From positions 160,224,542-160,288,541 of the forward strand of contig NC_039367.1 of the NCBI RefSeq assembly GCF_003573695.1: a DNA stretch of 64,000 nucleotides, written 5' to 3'. The translations under genes were made by a program, and so were the position numbers. This stretch comes from Papaver somniferum. Lineage: Eukaryota > Streptophyta > Magnoliopsida > Ranunculales > Papaveraceae. Under the pieces are notes generated by a model, which was given only the letters and a program-made list of their open reading frames with translations, had not been told where the DNA came from and ran no database searches. This document shows, in pieces, positions 58,380-64,000 of this stretch (positions are counted from its first letter, which is position 1; the number at the start of each line of letters is the position of its first letter).

Positions 58380-58920
58380 TGCTGAATGCTGATTCTGTTT
58401 TATGATTGTAGAAGATGATGCTGATAAAATTCTTTAAAGTCATGTATTTCCCACCTGGACTCACCCAGAAACATGCTGACATTCACCTGACGGTCTTGTT
58501 TCTTGCACAAAAGTTGTACTTTTTCTTTTAATGCTTATAGTGGCGGCGAGCAGGATCTATGTGAATAGCTGCTGAAATCAATTGTATTACTTTACAAGGA
58601 TCTGGCTGCTTTTGAAGTTCTTACTCATGTTAGTAAGCATTTGCATTTCTTTTCTTAGCTAGGTAATTTGAAGTTACCCAGGTAATGCAATTGGAGTGGC
58701 AGATTAACTTTATGAATGTAAATGTAAATTACTTTTGGCAATTCAGTTTCAGCCCTAATTTTTTTTTCAAAATTGTTTTATGCGCACAACTCCAAACAAA
58801 AGTTGTAGTTACACATTCATCTACTGAAAACAGTATTTACTTCAAATATTACAACCTTTAAGGATGTTGTATCAGAGATTATGACTACACTAGACAAAAG
58901 CTGTAAAAGAATGCATTATA

Positions 58921-59230
58921 CTCCCTCCGTCCTAGTTTAGATGCCAAAATTGGAGATTTTTTTGGTCCTAAAATACTTGCTATACTCCATATTTTTCCAC
59001 CTTTTATCCTGATTTGTCTCTAACTTGGAATCATGCCATAACATGGAGAATTGTGTATTTCAATTTTCAAGACACACTCTTAAATACTTTTCTCTATATA
59101 TTTCTTATGATTTGAATTTTTCCAACTAAACAACAAAAACCTAGACATCTAAAAACTGGGAACATTAAATACTAACCTAGGGTAATTATGGGAAAATCCA
59201 ATTTTGGCATCTAAACTAGGATGGAGGGAG
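58921..59230. mobile_element. Stowaway (Tc1/mariner) MITE, 310 bp
   Basis: It starts CTCCCTCCGTCCTAGTTTAG and ends with the complement of that form (CTAGGATGGAGGGAG), flanked by TA on both sides. The inner repeats around ATGCCAAAATTGGA also pair. This is the classic plant Stowaway layout. Confidence 0.93.
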
Positions 59231-59239
59231 TAATATAAA

Positions 59240-59600
59240 TAAGAGTTGTGCAAGACTTTTCAGCCATTCTAACAAGTGTAGCAATAGTATTATTCACAAT
59301 AACTAGGGAAGTTGCATTATAGAATTATACTACACATATTAAAGGTTGTGCAATCAAGTCTTACAATATAAATAAGGGTTGTGTTAGGCTTTCAAAAAAA
59401 AATTTGAAAGAGAATCACAACTTTGGAAAAATATTGTCGAACCATGAATCACATCACCCTTTACAACTCTTAGTCGAGAATTGCAGAAAAGCTTGGACTT
59501 TCTATAATACTCACCTTCCACAATGCATAAAATGGAGTTGTCGTAGGGGTACTACAACTCTAATCTGTAGTCGTCAATGATGATTTTTCCGGTAGTACGT
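59240..59600. mobile_element. Probable CACTA element end with GTTGTG subterminal motifs
   Basis: Read on the minus strand, the segment ends TACTACCGGAAAAATCATCA, close to the CACTACCGGAAAAA form of CACTA termini. GTTGT/ACAAC motifs crowd the region on both sides of the Stowaway MITE (58785-59560). The opposite end was not found. Confidence 0.45.
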
Positions 59601-59635
59601 CAGCATCATTTTCTTACCTTCCTCTTCGCCGCGTG

Positions 59636-60060
59636 ATTTGAAATTAAGCAATCTAGAATACTACTTGTGTTTCACTTACGTTGTTCCATTAACTGTAACT
59701 GATGGTGTAACCATTCAGGATTTAAGGTCGATATGTTCTAAAGGTTTCTCAACTACAGTGTCATACCGAAAAAGTACAACACACTTAAATCGCACCATCG
59801 TCCCTCTATTGTCGCACCTTTACTATGACTTTTACACATTGTGTAGTTTGGTACATGGATACTTAATCACGTGAAATATAGTGCAGACAACAGTTTTCAC
59901 TTTAAAACCTATACTATTATTTAGTTCTTTTTGACCACACAAAATCATGTTTTCGTCCATTGTAAGTGTTTATATATCCGTTCTAAATATATTTAAGGAC
60001 CACGGGGAAGAAACTGGACACTTTCTTCCTATTTTACTCTCGAAGTGTATATACATAGAT
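59636..60060. other. Non-coding stretch, nothing recognised
   Basis: A 78-codon frame at 59638-59874 has no known features. No repeat ends are visible. Confidence 0.4.
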
Positions 60061-60080
60061 TTAAATGTTGAGGTCCACTG

Positions 60081-60537
60081 CAGTTTTGCTGATCTGTGTG
60101 GGTTGATTTTCTGACTAAGCTGAAATGGTTTTTTACTATGCCTATTGAGGTAACTTCTGTTTTACATTCTTGGCATTTAAGGCAGTTAACTAAAGAGAGT
60201 AATTGTATTTGGAATATGGTCCCTGTTGCAGTCATTTGGAGCATTTGGAAATAAAGAAATGGGTGTGTATTTTCTGACAAAATTCACAATGTTCAGGCAG
60301 TTGTCAATAAGGAAGTGTACACTCTTTTCTCTTGGGCTCTGGTTTTCAAAGATTTCGAGAATGTTAACCAAACTAATGTAATCAAAGAATGTCATAACAT
60401 TTACTTTCATTCTAACTGAGTTTGGTAGTCTGTCACCAACTTAGTCTTTGCTTTCTTGTACTCTTATTAGGGTGGTATAATCCTGTTATGTCCTCTATTT
60501 TTTGATCAATCTAATCATTTCTTTACCGATCAAAAAA
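60081..60537 (+). mobile_element. 5'-truncated L1 LINE tail with 17-bp target duplication
   Basis: The plus strand reads CIWNMVPVAVIWSIWK near 60205 and then NGCVFSDK, the tail after the zinc-binding domain of plant L1 elements. An A-rich tail ends at 60537. AATGTTGAGGTCCACTG (60064-60080) and AATGTCGAGGTCCACTG (60538-60554) flank it with one mismatch. Confidence 0.9.
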
Positions 60538-60787
60538 AATGTCGAGGTCCACTGTATTCAGATAAATCCTAAATGTTAAAGACATAATAGTTTGGAAAGC
60601 ATTCGACAAATTAGAGCAATTTCTTCCACTCGTTCAAGTTGGGTCTTTCCTGACTCAAATCAACATATAAAAAGAATAGCGAAATATTATGGTGCACGAA
60701 TAATTAATCACGTCAAAATTGTGCAAAGAACACTAAACAACAGGAAAAAAAATAAAAAAAAACTACATAGATAACCTAAGGAATGTG

Positions 60788-60985
60788 TTAGTGGCATTGT
60801 CCACCAAAATTCTTCCACGAGACAACGCTCCTCATGTGAGGAATAATTGTAACCCATGTTTCCCACGGTAGTTTTTCCCAAATTTCCGTCCAAGTTCCGG
60901 TGAGTGTATTGTAACGCAACAAACGCCTATTCTGCCAAAATAGGAGGTCCTTGTTATTTCCATAGGCTATCGGGTTATACGTCGG
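60788..60985 (-). pseudogene. F-box-associated (FBA/kelch-like) C-terminal fragment
   Basis: The minus-strand frame reads WLPTYNPIAYGNNKDLLFWQ, then NRRLLRYNTLTGTWTEIWEK, VTIIPHMRSVVSWKNF and a stop at 60788-60790. The pattern (LL...N.RL..YN..T.TW..I......SVVS) fits the end of an F-box-associated domain. It differs from the FBA type of the other two F-box copies. It abuts the Helitron helicase remains upstream, without a start of its own, and may be a captured fragment. Confidence 0.5.
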
Positions 60986-60989
60986 CAGC

Positions 60990-61616
60990 CACTGCTAAAA
61001 ACGATTTTGGGTCCGGATCTTAAGATGACTGCCAATGTTTTCAATAGATATGTTTTTCCCTTTACACCACTTCCAGAAATGAAGAACACTCATCCTTGTT
61101 TGGATGTAATCATCTCCGTTACAGCCTCAAACACGTTTCTTTGCTCGATGTTCAGTCTGTAGTGCAGCTGTAAGAAATCTTCAGAAATTTGGGTTCTGTT
61201 GTGGTCCAATAACCAATTCTTCACGGATGAGTCTGTTTTCATTTCTTCTGCCTTTTTGTTGAACAGGGTAAGTAAAATTTGGGAATTCTTTGAGAGACAT
61301 GTTGATCAGGTTCATTGCTTTCTCAACTTAAAAAAAAATGTTTTTGAGTTGTTGATCATCGATCTCAAGATCTTCATTTTTTATTTTATTTTTGATATAG
61401 AATGTCGTCAGATAGTTTTCTCCAGGGTCGATTCCAAAGTTCTGCTGGATTGGATATCTCGCAAAATAGTAACAATGTTATGAACAATTCATGTAATGAC
61501 TTATCATCCCAAGTACTTGCCTCTTTCATCGATTCATGGCATTCTTTGTCTGTGTCCATCGTTCTGGGATTTTGGAAATGTAGAAAGTTAGATTTGTTGA
61601 GGGATGATGGTACCAT
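60990..61616 (-). pseudogene. Helitron Pif1-type helicase remnant
   Basis: On the minus strand the text reads ECHESMKEASTWDDKSLHEL, FCEISNPAELW and LSDDILYQK. After a frame change come KNEDLEIDDQQLKN, a stop, and NMSLKEFPNF. Another shift leads to LNIEQRNVFEAVTEMITSKQ and FFISGSGVKGKTYLLKTLA, the Walker A region (G-S-G-V-K-GKT, normally GPGGTGKT), then KIVLAVAA after one indel. The order and motifs are those of plant Helitron helicases, which drive rolling-circle transposition. Several stops and frameshifts make it dead. The Rep domain and element ends are not visible here. Confidence 0.88.
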
Positions 61617-61789
61617 TTAATGTGTGTATTTATAATGCTACCAAATGGTGTGATGATTTGAGATTATAATTTAATTTTAGTGGGTTGCGACGGTTGGAAC
61701 AAATAGGTTTAGGTTTAGTCTGTTTTTAATTTGGACACATAACATGTCACTGACATAGTTTCTTTTGACATATAACTCAGTTAGGATAT

Positions 61790-64000
61790 TGTTAGAGCAT
61801 TGATCGGTCGAACTTCCATGCATTTCTATATCAAGCTTGTTTGTCAATATTAGTGATCTAAACTATATGTCTTGATTTCTAGTATACTTATGACTAAGTC
61901 TCGGTCTAGGATAGTTAGGAATAGTTCAGCTCCAGACTCCATGGCGATTATCTTGCAAAGACGAAGAACTACTCAAGGAACCAGTGAAACTTCATCCGTC
62001 TAAAAGGTATGTGGATACTGGAACTCATCTTGTCACTCCAAAGTCTATCTACTCTATCTCCTACTCTTGAGATAACAGTCGTATAAGTATGATAGTTTTC
62101 AAACAGACACATTTGCTATTTCGAGCCAAGTTTACTGGCCTATCTTTTTCTCGAAATACGTGTTGGTAAGATTTTGCTTTAACCATCTTCATCTTTACCC
62201 GTGAAGAAAGTCATGATGACATTTCAATCTTGAAAATAGCTTTGATGACGATAGTCGATTCTTTATGTCTAACGACTATTATAAAATTATAGAAGAATGT
62301 TTCAATGATTGAATGTAGAGTTGAGAATATGTAACCACCTATGGATGTAAGAATTTAGTGTGTTCGCACATTTGCGTATAAATCCATGTGACAGAAACCA
62401 AGTGCGTGCATATGTGTGCATGCGGTATTGGTTAAGGAGACAGGTTGGGTATGCGTACCCGTACGCATACTAGCGGAAGTTCACGTCCGTGAAATTCTGC
62501 TGGGTTTGAAGTTTACGAACTCAAAAACCAGTCACCTTAGGTACGTGTAACCGTACGCATACTGGCGGAACTTTTTTCACTCGAAAAAGTCTGCTGAGTT
62601 TCGAAACTAAAACCAAACTCAAAATCTAGTAGCCAAGGTACACATACCCGTACGCGTACCCAAGATGGTTATTTCTCAAATCGTTAGTTAATGGACTTAA
62701 AATAATAAATTATAAAGGAATGCAATCTTTGCAAACCATGGGTATATTGTTCATGAATTGATTCAAATGAATCAAACTGATTTTGTTTCAATTGTGTCTA
62801 TGTATAAAGACCTAAGCAATTGAATAACTCTTGACTAGTTCTTATGAGTCATTTGAACTAGTTATGAGAAAGATGAATACGGTTGATATGAAAGCACTCA
62901 TATGGCTAACCATTGGTCAACCATTTATGAACCAACCAATGTACAAGTTTAGGTACGGTTACTCAAACCTAAATGAATACATTTCATTTTTGTGTGACAA
63001 GTTAAGTTTCGATCTAACGGTTGAAATTAAGATATTAGCTTGGATAAATAAGGTTTTTCATCTAACAGTGAATATTTGAATGCTTTGTTACCAAGGTAAC
63101 TAGATTGCAAACCCTGATTTGAAAACTATATAAGGAGACGTCTAACAACTGTGCAAAACTAATCCCTACACCTCCTGTGTGATACTAGTTGGTTTGCTAG
63201 AGTCGATTCTCCTTTAATCGTAGGTTTCTTCTCGAGACCCTGTCGATTAACGACTGAAAGACTTAATTGGGATTGTGAAGCCAGACGAAACTACTTCTCT
63301 TGTAGTTGAGCGATATGATCTTTCCATTTTCTATCGTACGAGTTCAATTTGAATAATTGACTTCAGATTATATCTCCGATAGGGCAAGATAAAAATAAAT
63401 TACAAACATCTTCGTCTCATCGTTTGTGATTCCGCAATATCTAGTTTCGCTACCATACAATTTATATTATTGTGAGGTGATTGATAATACTAGGCTGTTC
63501 TTCGGGAATATAAGTCTGGTTTATCAATTGGTTCTTGTTCACCTTGATTTTTATCAAAAGACAGAACAAAACTTTTTGGTTTATCTGTGGGAGACTGATT
63601 TATCTATCTTTGTAGACTTTTCTGTGTGATACAAATTTGTTTATTAAAGTCTTCGACTTTGGGTCGTAACAACTCTTGGTTGTGGGTGAGATCAGCTTAG
63701 GGAATCAAGTGTGTAGCATTCTGCTGGGATCAGAGACGTAAGGATCGCAACTGTACCTTGAATCAGTGTGAGATTGATTAGGTTTCAAATACAGTCCGGC
63801 CGAAGTTAGTTTGTAGTAGGCTAGTGACTGTAGCGGCTTAATACAGTGTGGTCTTCAATATGGACTAGGTCCCGTGGTTTTTCTGCATTTTCGGTTTCCT
63901 CTTTAACAAAACTTCTGGTGTCTGTGTTATTTCTATTCCACATTATATATTGTTATATAATTGAAATATCACAGGTTGTGCGTTTGTGTCGATCAATTGT
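61790..64000 (+). mobile_element. Very long LTR (at least 2.2 kb) of an LTR retrotransposon, running off the window
   Basis: It starts TGTTAGAGCATTGATCGG. A GTATAAATCC box lies at about 62378 and a long leader follows. The last 250 bp (TGTAGCGGCTTAATACAGTG, then GACTAGGTCCCG and TTCTGGTGTCTGTGTTATTT) resemble the 3' part of long LTRs I associate with large eudicot elements, just ahead of a primer site. No coding frame is visible. The superfamily cannot be told without the interior, and the downstream border is outside. Confidence 0.65.
62447..62662. repeat. Three GTATGCGTAC/GTACGCATAC palindromes, spacing about 91-97 bp
   Basis: Each unit has a palindrome (62449-62470, 62541-62562, about 62638-62659) followed by a GGCGGAA-type spacer and CTGCTG.GTTT. 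They lie inside the long LTR, upstream of the presumed leader. Confidence 0.85.

Larger units (their letters stand above)
55100..58600 (+). other. Leader-like region with scattered exon-like pieces; no gene recognised
   Basis: A TC-rich stretch at 55270-55420 looks like a plant 5' leader. Exon-like pieces follow: a small acidic frame at 55547-55625 (VAGVQLEDNESEEIDG), 57137-57245, and 58062-58114, bounded by TTTCAG and GTAATA. GCTGGTGTT.AATTAGAAG occurs both near 55574 and 56238, a local duplication 663 bp apart. The pieces do not make one open protein. It may be a decayed gene or a non-coding transcript. Confidence 0.35.

Noticed and set aside
60990..61200. An F-box/kelch reading extended upstream over this part on the minus strand
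   Set aside because: Another frame gives the Helitron helicase Walker A region and preceding conserved text, a far better match. The F-box-associated call was kept only for 60788-60985.
61402..61620. Plus-strand 72-codon frame beginning MSSDSFLQGRF after an AG acceptor
   Set aside because: The opposite strand is clearly Helitron helicase, so this frame is antisense.

Overview
The window looks like a repeat-dense, AT-rich piece of a flowering-plant nuclear chromosome. The signs are introns with GT-AG borders, F-box and LRR receptor kinase genes, L1-type LINEs with an RNase H domain, Copia elements, a Helitron and Stowaway/hAT-type MITEs. The retroelement and F-box sequences remind me of poppies (Papaveraceae, Ranunculales), but that is an impression from sequence style, not a proof. 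Only two protein-coding genes look intact: a single-exon LRR receptor-like pseudokinase (27239-29188, minus) and a two-exon secreted cysteine-rich thionin-like peptide (40784-41261, minus). Almost everything else is mobile DNA or genes broken by it.

Layout. 1-2039: 5' end of an hAT transposon with a broken BED-finger transposase. 2040-5330: non-coding, with one copy of a dispersed repeat whose inverted partner lies at 39972-40275. 5333-6479: F-box pseudogene 1. 6561-8207: a TIR element packed with AACCGAAC/GTTCGGTT motifs, sitting in that pseudogene's upstream region. 8595-11324: an F-box/LRR/FBD pseudogene split by an L1 LINE (with target duplication) and by a 427-bp insert. 12100-16258: LINE and Copia fragments, with a 96-N assembly gap at a Copia polypurine tract. 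16430-18640: an element with GGGTCGT motifs around an acidic-protein gene. 19076-20750: 5'-truncated L1 with target duplication. 21579-27134: full-length degenerate Copia element.

31400-39005: two adjacent elements, each with a promoter-like leader and arrays of short palindromes. The second is split by a striking 2.5-kb insertion (34032-36565) whose two 470-bp LTRs are inverted relative to each other, yet the whole is flanked by a 5-bp target duplication. 41841-48158: LTR element without recognisable pol (LARD-like). 48385-51464: F-box pseudogene 2, a paralogue of pseudogene 1, interrupted by a solo LTR and a 1442-bp TIR element. 52190-54845: LINE scrap, MITE and tandem repeats. 55100-58600: a leader-like region with isolated exon-like pieces. 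58921-60537: Stowaway MITE, probable CACTA end, LINE scrap. 60788-61616: Helitron helicase remains abutting an F-box-associated fragment. 61790-64000: one very long LTR running off the window.

Two themes stand out. First, the F-box loci act as insertion traps, and precise target duplications let much of the order of events be read. Second, at least six unrelated-looking elements each carry a dense array of their own short inverted motif. All family names are by eye; no search was run.
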